Assembly: GCA_029060585.1 (NCBI GenBank) | Contig: JAIDTS010000439.1 | Location: forward strand, 1 to 10,177 | DNA length: 10,177 nt | DNA from: Muribaculaceae bacterium | GTDB taxonomy: Bacteria > Bacteroidota > Bacteroidia > Bacteroidales > Muribaculaceae | Reading direction: 5' to 3' | In this document: positions 1 to 6,663 of the stretch, piece after piece | Layout of the letters: each line of letters opens with the position of its first letter | Numbering within the stretch: the stretch's first letter is position 1 | The notes under the pieces: generated by a model | What the model was told of the DNA's origin: nothing | The model's input: only the letters and a program-made list of their open reading frames with translations | Database searches by the model: none | Made by a program: the position numbers and the translations under genes

Positions 1-927
1 GAGAAACTCACGAAGGTATATATCGTCTATGCAGTGGTCAACCTCTTATGCGTGCTCATATCCAATACCGTAGACGGTTTTGAGAAGCGCGACAAGGCAG
101 CCGAGCACAATCTGACGGTCATAGAAGGCGCCCTAAAGCTAATACTCGTGTTGGTTGCGGTGATCATAGGCCTCAGCATCCTCTTCGACAAGAAGCCGGG
201 CATGGTGCTTACAGGCTTCGGTGCCTCTGCAGCAGTGCTCATGCTGGTGTTTCAGGATACAATCAAGGGATTCGTGGCTGGCGTACAGCTGACCCTCAAC
301 AATATGCTCAAGAAAGGGGACTGGATAATCTGCGACAAGGCCGGAGCCAACGGAGAGGTGCAGAGCATCAAGCTCACCACAGTAAAAGTGCGCAACTGGG
401 ACAACTCAATTGTCACCATCCACCCGTATACTCTCATCAGCGACTCCTTCCGCAACTATCAGAACATGCGGCAGGTAGGCGCACGCCGCGTAGCCCGCTC
501 GATCTACATAGATTTCGATTCCATACGATTCCTCCGCCAGGAGGAAATCGACCGGCTTATGGAGCTCGGACTCATCACGGAGCACGCGGAGAAACATGCC
601 CGCCAGGAGGTCAACCTGTCGCTCTTCCGCAAATACCTCATCCGCTATCTTACGGCGCATCCCGACGTGGTGAAGAAGCATCCTGACCCTGCCGTGATAC
701 TGATGGTTCGCCAGCTTCAGCCCACGCCGCAGGGGCTGCCGCTCGAGCTCTACTTCTTCACCAGAATAACATCCTGGGCGGCATTCGAGCGCCTGCAGGC
801 CGACATCTTCGACTACGTCTACGCCTGCGTCCGCGAATTCGGACTCCGCATCTATCAGGCCCCCTCTGGCTCCGACCTCCGTCGACTGCCGATGACTGAA
901 TCCGCAATTAGAAACTTTCAAGACTGA
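1..927 (+). CDS. MscS-family mechanosensitive channel, YbdG-like (5' end outside window)
   Basis: This is the C-terminal 308 residues of a small-conductance mechanosensitive channel of the inner membrane, a family that opens under membrane tension to release solutes during hypo-osmotic shock. The frame is open from base 1, so the GTG at 34 is not taken as the start; the real start lies upstream. A hydrophobic helix (about residues 40-62 of the visible part) is followed by the pore helix, rich in Gly and Ala (GFGASAAVLM), then LVFQDTIKGFVAG and the MLKKGDWI segment that opens the cytosolic beta domain. The sequence GASAAVLMLVF followed by GDW matches E. coli YbdG more closely than MscS itself, and the long C-terminal region also fits YbdG (about 415 residues). 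Roughly the first 100 residues, with the outer membrane helices, would be missing. The stop at 925-927 lies three bases before the rpsO promoter. The family is secure; the YbdG subtype is likely. Confidence 0.88.
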   Translation, partial: EKLTKVYIVYAVVNLLCVLISNTVDGFEKRDKAAEHNLTVIEGALKLILVLVAVIIGLSILFDKKPGMVLTGFGASAAVLMLVFQDTIKGFVAGVQLTLNNMLKKGDWIICDKAGANGEVQSIKLTTVKVRNWDNSIVTIHPYTLISDSFRNYQNMRQVGARRVARSIYIDFDSIRFLRQEEIDRLMELGLITEHAEKHARQEVNLSLFRKYLIRYLTAHPDVVKKHPDPAVILMVRQLQPTPQGLPLELYFFTRITSWAAFERLQADIFDYVYACVREFGLRIYQAPSGSDLRRLPMTESAIRNFQD

Positions 928-930
928 AAA

Positions 931-962
931 TTTGGCAGATAGACATTTTTTTAGTAACTTTG
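931..962 (+). promoter_or_regulatory. Bacteroidetes-type sigma-ABfr promoter for rpsO
   Basis: TTTG at 931-934 (the -33 element) lies 20 bases before TAACTTTG at 955-962, which matches the -7 consensus TAnnTTTG exactly. Transcription should start a few bases downstream, around 966-970, leaving a leader of about 100 bases before rpsO. The -33 element begins three bases after the stop of the channel gene, so rpsO has its own promoter in a very compact intergenic region. Confidence 0.8.
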
Positions 963-977
963 CACCGCCTTTTGACG

Positions 978-1023
978 AAAGGATGCCCCGACCATGGGAA
1001 GAGAGTCCCCGGAGCATTCCTTT
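978..1023 (+). promoter_or_regulatory. Structured 5' leader hairpin of rpsO, candidate S15 autoregulatory element
   Basis: The leader folds into a long imperfect hairpin. The outer stem pairs 978-983 with 1018-1023, and 984-986 with 1014-1016 (T1017 bulged). After a C987/A1013 mismatch, 988-990 pair with 1010-1012. Five unpaired bases (991-995) on the 5' side then lead to an inner stem of GGGA (996-999) with TCCC (1006-1009) closed by an AGAGAG loop. It lies inside the predicted transcript, about 48 bases before the rpsO start. S15 represses its own mRNA through structured leaders in several phyla, and those leaders differ in sequence from phylum to phylum, so this is a reasonable candidate. 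The regulatory role is inferred. The stem is followed by TTTT, so an attenuator or a terminator for the upstream gene remains possible. Confidence 0.5.
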
Positions 1024-1070
1024 TAAAGAAAGGTAAAACAATATTCTTTAACTTTTAAACTCTCAACAAA

Positions 1071-1346
1071 ATGCATCTTTCAACTGAAGAAAAGCAGGAA
1101 ATCTTCGAGAAGTATGGCCAGGGCAAGAACGATACAGGCAGCCCCGAAAGCCAGATCGCGCTCTTCTCAATCCGCATCAAGCACCTGACGGAGCACCTTA
1201 AGAAGAACCACAAGGACCACGCTACAGCCCGTGCTCTTAAGGCTCTCGTAGGTCAGCGCCGCAGCCTTCTCGACTATCTGACCCGCAAGGATATCAACCG
1301 CTACCGCGCTATCATCGCGAAGAAGGAACTCGGTATCCGCCGCTAA
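1071..1346 (+). CDS. rpsO: 30S ribosomal protein S15
   Basis: S15 is a primary 16S rRNA-binding protein of the small subunit platform; it binds the helix 20/21/22 junction early in 30S assembly. The 91-residue product carries the family hallmarks: NDTGSPESQIALF (residues 20-32), IKHLTEHLKKNHKDH (36-50) and the basic GQRRSLLDYL (61-70), ending in LGIRR. The family is usually 89 residues long. The extra two lie near the C-terminus, where AKKELGIRR stands in place of the more common shorter linker before LGIRR. The start at 1071 follows an A-rich stretch (CAACAAA) without a Shine-Dalgarno sequence, as is normal in Bacteroidetes. The gene is monocistronic by appearance, with its own promoter upstream and a strong terminator 30 bases after the stop. 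Confidence 0.98.
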   Translation: MHLSTEEKQEIFEKYGQGKNDTGSPESQIALFSIRIKHLTEHLKKNHKDHATARALKALVGQRRSLLDYLTRKDINRYRAIIAKKELGIRR

Positions 1347-1376
1347 TCGGATGGTTCCCTGACAGCAACCTTAAGG

Positions 1377-1410
1377 CCCAATTCCTTTCTTTAGGAATTG
1401 GGTCTTTACG
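1377..1410 (+). terminator. Rho-independent terminator after rpsO
   Basis: A perfect 10-bp stem pairs CCCAATTCCT (1377-1386) with AGGAATTGGG (1393-1402) around a six-base TTCTTT loop, with a possible extra G-T pair at its base (1376/1403). The T-rich stretch TCTTT follows, with more T-runs after it. It starts 30 bases after the rpsO stop and should separate rpsO from the genes that follow. Confidence 0.9.
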
Positions 1411-1486
1411 TTTTCGTCATTTTCAAAGTCGTTCGTTTTCATCGATACGCAGCGATAACAATGCAACGACGACTACTACAACTACG
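1403..1486 (+). other. Intergenic stretch before the VanZ-like gene, with an ACN-rich mini-ORF
   Basis: No clean TAnnTTTG promoter is visible here, although the terminator just upstream means the following genes need a start site nearby or read-through. The 3' half (about 1464-1486) is a near-repeat of CGA/CTA/CAA triplets. An ATG at 1461 opens a nine-codon reading frame (MQRRLLQLR) whose TGA (1488-1490) overlaps the ATG of the VanZ-like gene as ATGA. Whether it is translated cannot be judged from sequence. Confidence 0.35.
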
Positions 1487-1900
1487 ATGACAACACTAAA
1501 ACAACTTCTTGATAAACTGCCTCCCTGGACACTTACCATAGTCTGCTTCCTCGCAATATGCTGGCTCACCCTGGCGCCGCACCCGCTGCCCGACAATGAC
1601 CTGCCACTCTTTCCGGGAGCCGACAAGATAGTGCATGCCATAATGTTCGGCGGATTCACCCTCTGTATCATACTCGACTGGAACAGACGCCACGGCTGGC
1701 CGGTCAAGATACAGAAGGCCGATACATACGCTCCGGACATTGCCTCGGGATTCGGCATAGTCACCGAACTCCTTCAGAAAGAGATGAACGCCGGGCGCTC
1801 AGGCGACGTGTGGGATCTCGTAGCGGACATAACGGGCGCGTTCCTCGTAGCCGGGCTATGCGTCGTCTATAAACTCAAACATCAGCATAAAACCAAATAA
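1487..1900 (+). CDS. VanZ-like family membrane protein
   Basis: This 137-residue integral membrane protein shows the VanZ-like pattern. TM1 (about 14-30) ends in LTLAPHPLP, followed by DLPLFPGADKIVHAIMFGG (residues 38-56), then TELLQKEMNAGRSGDVWDLVAD (93-114) leading into the last helix, GAFLVAGLCVVY. The motifs P-x-P, D-K-x-x-H and GRSGDxxD are diagnostic. The family name comes from teicoplanin resistance in enterococci, but most members are chromosomal proteins of unknown function, and no resistance role should be read into this one. The third membrane segment (about 83-97) is short and only weakly hydrophobic. The ATG at 1487 is chosen because the homology starts close to it and no other ATG precedes it in frame. 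The fucosidase gene follows after 18 bases, so co-transcription is likely. Confidence 0.85.
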   Translation: MTTLKQLLDKLPPWTLTIVCFLAICWLTLAPHPLPDNDLPLFPGADKIVHAIMFGGFTLCIILDWNRRHGWPVKIQKADTYAPDIASGFGIVTELLQKEMNAGRSGDVWDLVADITGAFLVAGLCVVYKLKHQHKTK

Positions 1901-1918
1901 CCAGACCACCTGCCACTC

Positions 1919-3238
1919 ATGAAGAAATATATATCGCCTTTAGCCGTTGCGCTTGGGCTCGCCATAACGGCGCCCTCCATGGCCTCAGACATCAACACGT
2001 ACACCCCGTCGGCTGAAATCAGGCAGGCGCAGAAGGAATTCTCCGATGCCCGCTTCGGCATATTCCTCCACTGGGGCATCTACAGCATGATGGGGCAGGG
2101 GGAGTGGTATCTCAACTACGGTCCCAACGCTGAAGAATACGCCAAGGCCGCCTCCGGATTCTACCCCTCGAAGTTCAACGCCCACGACTGGGTGAAGGCA
2201 ATCAAGGACTCCGGCGCAAAATACATATGCCTGACATCGCGGCACCATGACGGGTTCTCCATGTGGGACACCGACCAGAGCGACTACAACATCGTCGACG
2301 CCACACCATTCGGCCGCGACATCTTGAAGGAGATAGCCGACGAATGCAAGGCGCAGGGCATTAAGCTCCACCTTTACTACTCCCATCTTGACTGGACACG
2401 CGACGACTATCCGCAAGGACGTACGGGACACGACACCGGACGCGACCCATCGAAAGCCGACTGGCCTCATTACTATGACTTCATGAACGCCCAGCTCACT
2501 GAACTGCTGACGCGCTACGGCGACATAGGCGCCATATGGTTTGACGGCTGGTGGGACCACGACGAGGACGCCGAGCCTTTCGACTGGCAGCTTCCCGAGC
2601 AGTATGCCATGATCCACAGGCTACAGCCCTCCTGCCTCGTAGGCAACAACCATCATCAGACGCCTTTCCCCGGCGAGGATATCCAGATTTTCGAGCGCGA
2701 CATACCGGGACAGAACACAGCCGGACTTTCAGGCCAGGAAATCTCACAGCTTCCCCTCGAGACATGCCAGACCATGAACGGCATGTGGGGCTACAAGATA
2801 ATGGACCAGAACTACAAGGATACTCCCACTCTTGTAAGATATCTCGTAAATACAGCCGGGATGGGCGCCAACCTGCTTCTGAACATCGGGCCCCAACCCA
2901 ACGGAGAGCTTCCTGCCGCCGCACTTCAGCGTCTCAAGGAGATTGGAGAATGGATGGACCGCTACGGCGAGACAATCTATGCCACCGACGGAAGTGATTT
3001 CCCGAAACAGACCTGGGGCACCTCCACCCGTAAGGGCGACCGTCTCTTTATACACATAACCAATCCGGAGTCAAGACACATCTTCGTGCCCACAACCGCA
3101 AAAGTGAAGGGAGCGAAAGAGTTCGGCTCCAATAAGAAAGTGAAGTTCTCAAAAGCAGCCGACGGAATCATACTTGAACTCGACTCGATTCCAGACGACA
3201 TCGACTATATAGTGGAGCTTGACGCGCCTATGATTTAG
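1919..3238 (+). CDS. Secreted alpha-L-fucosidase, glycoside hydrolase family 29
   Basis: GH29 enzymes remove alpha-linked L-fucose from glycans by a retaining mechanism. The 439-residue protein starts with a signal peptide (MKK, hydrophobic core 6-17, cleavage near APSMA at 18-22); there is no lipobox Cys, so it is predicted to be a soluble periplasmic or secreted enzyme. The catalytic TIM barrel fills about residues 35-350: ARFGIFLHWG (44-53), SRHHDGFSMWDT (107-118) and IWFDGWW (206-212), where D209 is the expected nucleophile. The acid/base residue is less obvious; E259 (IFERD) and E281 (LETC, before NGMWGY) are the candidates. A small beta-rich C-terminal domain (about 360-439) follows, and the length fits a compact GH29 enzyme. 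The likely substrates are fucosylated host mucin or milk glycans, which is inferred from the organism type. CutC lies 45 bases downstream. Confidence 0.93.
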   Translation: MKKYISPLAVALGLAITAPSMASDINTYTPSAEIRQAQKEFSDARFGIFLHWGIYSMMGQGEWYLNYGPNAEEYAKAASGFYPSKFNAHDWVKAIKDSGAKYICLTSRHHDGFSMWDTDQSDYNIVDATPFGRDILKEIADECKAQGIKLHLYYSHLDWTRDDYPQGRTGHDTGRDPSKADWPHYYDFMNAQLTELLTRYGDIGAIWFDGWWDHDEDAEPFDWQLPEQYAMIHRLQPSCLVGNNHHQTPFPGEDIQIFERDIPGQNTAGLSGQEISQLPLETCQTMNGMWGYKIMDQNYKDTPTLVRYLVNTAGMGANLLLNIGPQPNGELPAAALQRLKEIGEWMDRYGETIYATDGSDFPKQTWGTSTRKGDRLFIHITNPESRHIFVPTTAKVKGAKEFGSNKKVKFSKAADGIILELDSIPDDIDYIVELDAPMI

Positions 3239-3283
3239 TTGTCAAGTTGTGGTTTTTTGGTTGAAAATAGAAAAGCCATTCTT

Positions 3284-4027
3284 ATGAAAACAATATTGGA
3301 GGTCTGCGCCGCAGACATCGACAGTGTCTACGCGGCAGCTAAAGGGGGAGCGGACAGGGTTGAGCTCTGCTGCGCGCTCAGCGAGGGGGGACTCACTCCG
3401 TCGGCCGGAATGATCGAAGAGGCACTGGCAGTTCCAGACATAAAGGTCAACGTGCTTATCCGTCCACGTTCCGGTGACTTCCTCTATTCCGAGGCAGAGA
3501 TCCGCACGATGACGCGCGACATCGCCCTCTGCCGCGAAATGGGAGTAAACGGTGTGGTGTTCGGAGCACTCACATGCGATGGAAATGTAGACACGGCAGT
3601 ATGCCGACGATTGGCGGAAACTGCAGGAAGCCTGCATAAGACATTCCACCGGGCTTTCGACATGTGCCGAGATCCGCGTCAGGCCGTACGCGACATCATC
3701 AGGCTCGGATGCGACCGCATACTGACCTCCGGACAGGAAAAATCAGCCTCAGAAGGGATCCGGCTCATAGCAGAGTTTCAGTCGGAATTCCCCGACATCA
3801 CCTTCATAGCGGCCGGGGGCATCACGCCCGCCAACGCAGCCGATATCGTGGCGCGCAGCGGAGTCCGTGAGATCCACGCATCGGCCAAGACAACAATAGG
3901 CTCTGCGATGACTTACCGTCATTCCGGCGTCAGCATGGGGACTCCGGGTGTCGACGAGTATGTCCGCACCACAACCTCAGCCGACATCGTAGGAATGATA
4001 AAAGATAATTTATTAAAGATTAATTAG
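3284..4027 (+). CDS. cutC: CutC family protein (TIM-barrel, putative copper homeostasis)
   Basis: The 247-residue protein aligns along its whole length with E. coli CutC. Shared blocks are ILEVC (4-8), GGADRVELC (21-29), SEGGLTPS (33-40), IRPRSGDFLYS (59-69), TFHRAFDMC (120-128), RILTSGQ (145-151), AAGGI (176-180) and EIHASAKT (196-203). CutC is a cytoplasmic TIM barrel with the conserved cysteines C8 and C29. It was named for copper tolerance, but the E. coli phenotype was later traced to the small RNA MicL encoded at that locus, so its biochemical role is open. The ATG at 3284 is chosen over a TTG at 3239 that directly follows the fucosidase stop: only from 3284 does the protein start at the family N-terminus. 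Its place between a fucosidase and a secreted transglutaminase-like gene could hint at a metabolic role, but that is speculative. Confidence 0.92.
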   Translation: MKTILEVCAADIDSVYAAAKGGADRVELCCALSEGGLTPSAGMIEEALAVPDIKVNVLIRPRSGDFLYSEAEIRTMTRDIALCREMGVNGVVFGALTCDGNVDTAVCRRLAETAGSLHKTFHRAFDMCRDPRQAVRDIIRLGCDRILTSGQEKSASEGIRLIAEFQSEFPDITFIAAGGITPANAADIVARSGVREIHASAKTTIGSAMTYRHSGVSMGTPGVDEYVRTTTSADIVGMIKDNLLKIN

Positions 4028-4037
4028 GAGAATTATG
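4026..4037 (+). promoter_or_regulatory. Shine-Dalgarno-like AGGAG before the transglutaminase-like gene
   Basis: AGGAG (4026-4030) begins within the stop codon of cutC and sits four bases before the ATG at 4035. Most other starts in this window lack such a motif, as expected in Bacteroidetes, so here it may help re-initiation by ribosomes finishing cutC. The spacing is shorter than ideal. Confidence 0.4.
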
Positions 4038-6662
4038 AAATCCAAGATACTCCTATCCTCACTACTGGCAATGATCGGGTTATCCACATCTGCCACGATA
4101 CTCACACCCGAAATAGAAGCCGATTTCCAAAAGCGGCGCGACACTATCGAAAAAGCCGTAGGCCTCGATATCCAAGAGCTTCAGCTCTCCGCAGAGCAGC
4201 GTGCCGCTCTCATGATGCTATACGCCTATATGCCTCTGCCTGACATGGCAGACCGCTCGGTCGACTATTATCTGGAGTATGTGGTTGATCCTGCTTTGAG
4301 GGCACGGGCTGAGATGCCATGGGGCAAACAGATCGACGACACGCTGTTCAGACATTTCGTGCTTCCCGTGCGGGTCAACAATGAGGCTCTCGACCGGCAC
4401 CGTCCGGAATTCTACGAGCAACTCAAGGAGCGTGTGAATGGACTGTCTATGGCAGACGCAATCCTTGAAGTCAATCATTGGTGTCATGAGAAAGCGACAT
4501 ATCAGCCATCCGACGGCAGGACACACTCTCCGCAGCAGACGGTCGGTTCAGCCATCGGACGATGCGGCGAGGAATCGACATTTACGGTAGCTGCGCTCCG
4601 CTCCGTCGGCATACCGGCACGGCAGGTCTATACACCGAGATGGGCTCATACCGACGACAATCACGCCTGGGTCGAGGCCTGGGCCGATGGAGAATGGCAC
4701 TTCCTCGGAGCTTGCGAACCGGAACCGGTGCTCGACCTCGGATGGTTTAACGCTCCGGCATCCCGAGGGATGTTGATGCACGCACGAGTATTCGGCAACT
4801 ATACGGGGACTGAGGAGCGTCTTGATAAAATCGATGGAATAACATTCATCAATGTCACGGACAACTACGCTCCTGTAGACACCATCACCATACGCGCCGT
4901 GTATCCGGACGGAACTCCGGCGGTAGACGCCAAGGCATCCTTCCGCCTCTATAACTACGCGGAATTCTACCCGATAGCGGAAAAGAAAACTGACTCCCGG
5001 GGAGAAGCCTCGCTCGTAGCCGGACTCGGCGACCTTCTGCTGTGGGTTTCGGACGGAAATAGATTCGGGGTAAGCAAAGGTGCGGTAGGCAAGGAGCGGT
5101 ACGTAACGGTCAAACTTGACCGCACGGCATCCGACCCATTTGAAATGGAACTGGACGTCACGCCTCCGGCAGGACGCGACACGGAAACTGCAGTCAGCGA
5201 CCTACAGCGCAAAGCCAACGACATCCTTCTGCATAGAGAGGACTCCATCCGTGGAGAATATACAGCGACATTCTGCTCCGACGAGGAGGCTCTTCGCATA
5301 GCCGACATCCTGGATGTGGATGCACAACGACTCCTACCCATAATGAAGAAAGCAAGGGGGAACCATTCCACTCTTACAGGATTTCTGAGAACCCTCCCGT
5401 ACTCCGACAGGGAAAAGGGTATTCTACTGCTTGAATCGCTTACGGAGAAAGACCTCACCGATGTAGGGCGAGACGTGCTTGACGACCATATCGGAGCAGT
5501 CGATGACAACCATGGTGTATTGTTCGGGCCCTACGTCATGTCGCCGCGCATCGCCGACGAAGAACTGACTACGTTCCGCGAATTCTTCCTTGATTCCGTG
5601 CCGGAGGAGGAGGCGGACAGATTCAGAAAGGATCCTTCTAAGTGGGCCGAATGGGTCAGGGAGAACATCGATGCCTCACTCAACTGGTATCCCGAACAGA
5701 TCACGATGAGTCCGGAATCCGTATGGCGAATAAGGCTCACCTCGCCGCTCTCACGCGACGTATTCTTCGTGGCCGGGGCGCGCAGTCTCGGTATTCCGTC
5801 GCGTATAGACCCCGTCACCGGCAAGACCCAGTATGGCGCAACAGGGGATGACGGCAGTGTGGAATGGACGGATGTATCGCTCGACATCGAAAATGTCGCC
5901 GAATCGACCATGAACGGACAAGCAACCCTCACGCTCGGCTATGATGGATCTTCGGCAGTGCCGGATCCGAAATACTATTCACACTTCACGGTGTCGAAAC
6001 TGACGGGTGGAGAACCCAGACTACTCAACTATCCTGATTTCGCGCCGCTTTCAGAGACATTCGGCAAAGGGGAACGTCTGGACGCCGGCACCTACCTTCT
6101 GATTACAGGCCAGCGGATGGCCGACGGAGGCGTTCTGGCACGCATCGAAAGCGTTCGTCTTGGCTCCGAAGGGATGAATACTCCGCTGACAGTGCGACAC
6201 GACGATACGAAAATACAGGTGATCGGCTCGTTCGACTCAGAAAGTCTTTTCACGCCGAACGGAACCGAGAAGGCAACCTCGCTCCTTTCGGCTACCGGAC
6301 GCGGCTACTACACACTTGTACTGCTCAAGGCCAACCACGAGCCTTCCAACCATATCCTTCGCGACATCGCAGAGAGCGCGGCGCAGCTTGACGGCAGCGG
6401 ACGCCCGATTGTAGTCCTGACCCAAGGCAAGGAGTTCGATATCGACCTCTCCGACTTCCCGGAGCTCCCTCACTGCATTATACTCGGAAGCGATCCGCAA
6501 GGAGACATCCTCAAGGGAGTTATGGAAGGGACCGAGCTTCCTGGTGGCGACCTTCCCGTGATACTTGTGGCCGACACCTTCAACAGGGTAGTCTTCGCCT
6601 CGCAGGGCTATACCATCGGCATTGGCGAACGCCTCACCTCCCTGCTCCGTCAGCTTCGCTGA
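4035..6662 (+). CDS. Exported transglutaminase-like protein with decayed second unit and possible thioredoxin-like tail
   Basis: This 875-residue protein starts with a signal peptide (MKSK, hydrophobic core, cleavage near STSA at 17-20). Residues 130-235 form a transglutaminase-like core: GRCGEESTF carries the likely nucleophile C177, DDNHAWVEAW the likely H210, and FLGACEPEP an acidic partner (E228 is the best candidate). Such folds act as cysteine proteases, amidases or crosslinkers; the reaction here is unknown. About 280-365 (TIRAVYPDGTPAVDA onward) resemble a carboxypeptidase-regulatory or Ig-like beta domain. A helical region of about 160 residues follows. Residues 541-613 look like a second transglutaminase-like unit without catalytic residues. 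The tail (about 755-875: YYTLVLLKANHEP, then PVILVADTFNRVVFASQGY) resembles a thioredoxin or peroxiredoxin fold without a CxxC motif. The family occurs in Bacteroidetes. It follows cutC by seven bases and probably shares its transcript. Confidence 0.8.
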   Translation: MKSKILLSSLLAMIGLSTSATILTPEIEADFQKRRDTIEKAVGLDIQELQLSAEQRAALMMLYAYMPLPDMADRSVDYYLEYVVDPALRARAEMPWGKQIDDTLFRHFVLPVRVNNEALDRHRPEFYEQLKERVNGLSMADAILEVNHWCHEKATYQPSDGRTHSPQQTVGSAIGRCGEESTFTVAALRSVGIPARQVYTPRWAHTDDNHAWVEAWADGEWHFLGACEPEPVLDLGWFNAPASRGMLMHARVFGNYTGTEERLDKIDGITFINVTDNYAPVDTITIRAVYPDGTPAVDAKASFRLYNYAEFYPIAEKKTDSRGEASLVAGLGDLLLWVSDGNRFGVSKGAVGKERYVTVKLDRTASDPFEMELDVTPPAGRDTETAVSDLQRKANDILLHREDSIRGEYTATFCSDEEALRIADILDVDAQRLLPIMKKARGNHSTLTGFLRTLPYSDREKGILLLESLTEKDLTDVGRDVLDDHIGAVDDNHGVLFGPYVMSPRIADEELTTFREFFLDSVPEEEADRFRKDPSKWAEWVRENIDASLNWYPEQITMSPESVWRIRLTSPLSRDVFFVAGARSLGIPSRIDPVTGKTQYGATGDDGSVEWTDVSLDIENVAESTMNGQATLTLGYDGSSAVPDPKYYSHFTVSKLTGGEPRLLNYPDFAPLSETFGKGERLDAGTYLLITGQRMADGGVLARIESVRLGSEGMNTPLTVRHDDTKIQVIGSFDSESLFTPNGTEKATSLLSATGRGYYTLVLLKANHEPSNHILRDIAESAAQLDGSGRPIVVLTQGKEFDIDLSDFPELPHCIILGSDPQGDILKGVMEGTELPGGDLPVILVADTFNRVVFASQGYTIGIGERLTSLLRQLR

Positions 6663-6663
6663 T

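Noticed and set aside
406..1041. 211-codon open frame on the minus strand across the channel gene 3' end and rpsO leader
   Set aside because: It is antisense to a well-conserved channel gene and runs through the rpsO promoter and leader; the translation resembles no known fold and is a shadow of biased codon use.
1487..1900. VanZ-like gene as a glycopeptide resistance gene
   Set aside because: No vanA/vanH/vanX neighbours; VanZ-like proteins are widespread chromosomal proteins, and Gram-negative Bacteroidales do not need the van system.
1985..2617. 210-codon minus-strand open frame inside the fucosidase gene
   Set aside because: The sense frame encodes the GH29 catalytic barrel with its motifs; the antisense frame is Val/Gly-rich with no domain pattern.
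2551..2997. 148-codon plus-strand open frame inside the fucosidase gene
   Set aside because: It is a shifted-frame shadow, rich in Arg, Pro and Ser, with no independent start context.
3239..3283. TTG start giving a 15-residue N-terminal extension of CutC
   Set aside because: The extension has no counterpart in the family, while ATG at 3284 gives exactly the CutC N-terminus.
4967..5509. 180-codon Ser/Arg-rich minus-strand open frame
   Set aside because: It is antisense to the transglutaminase-like gene, with composition typical of a shadow frame.
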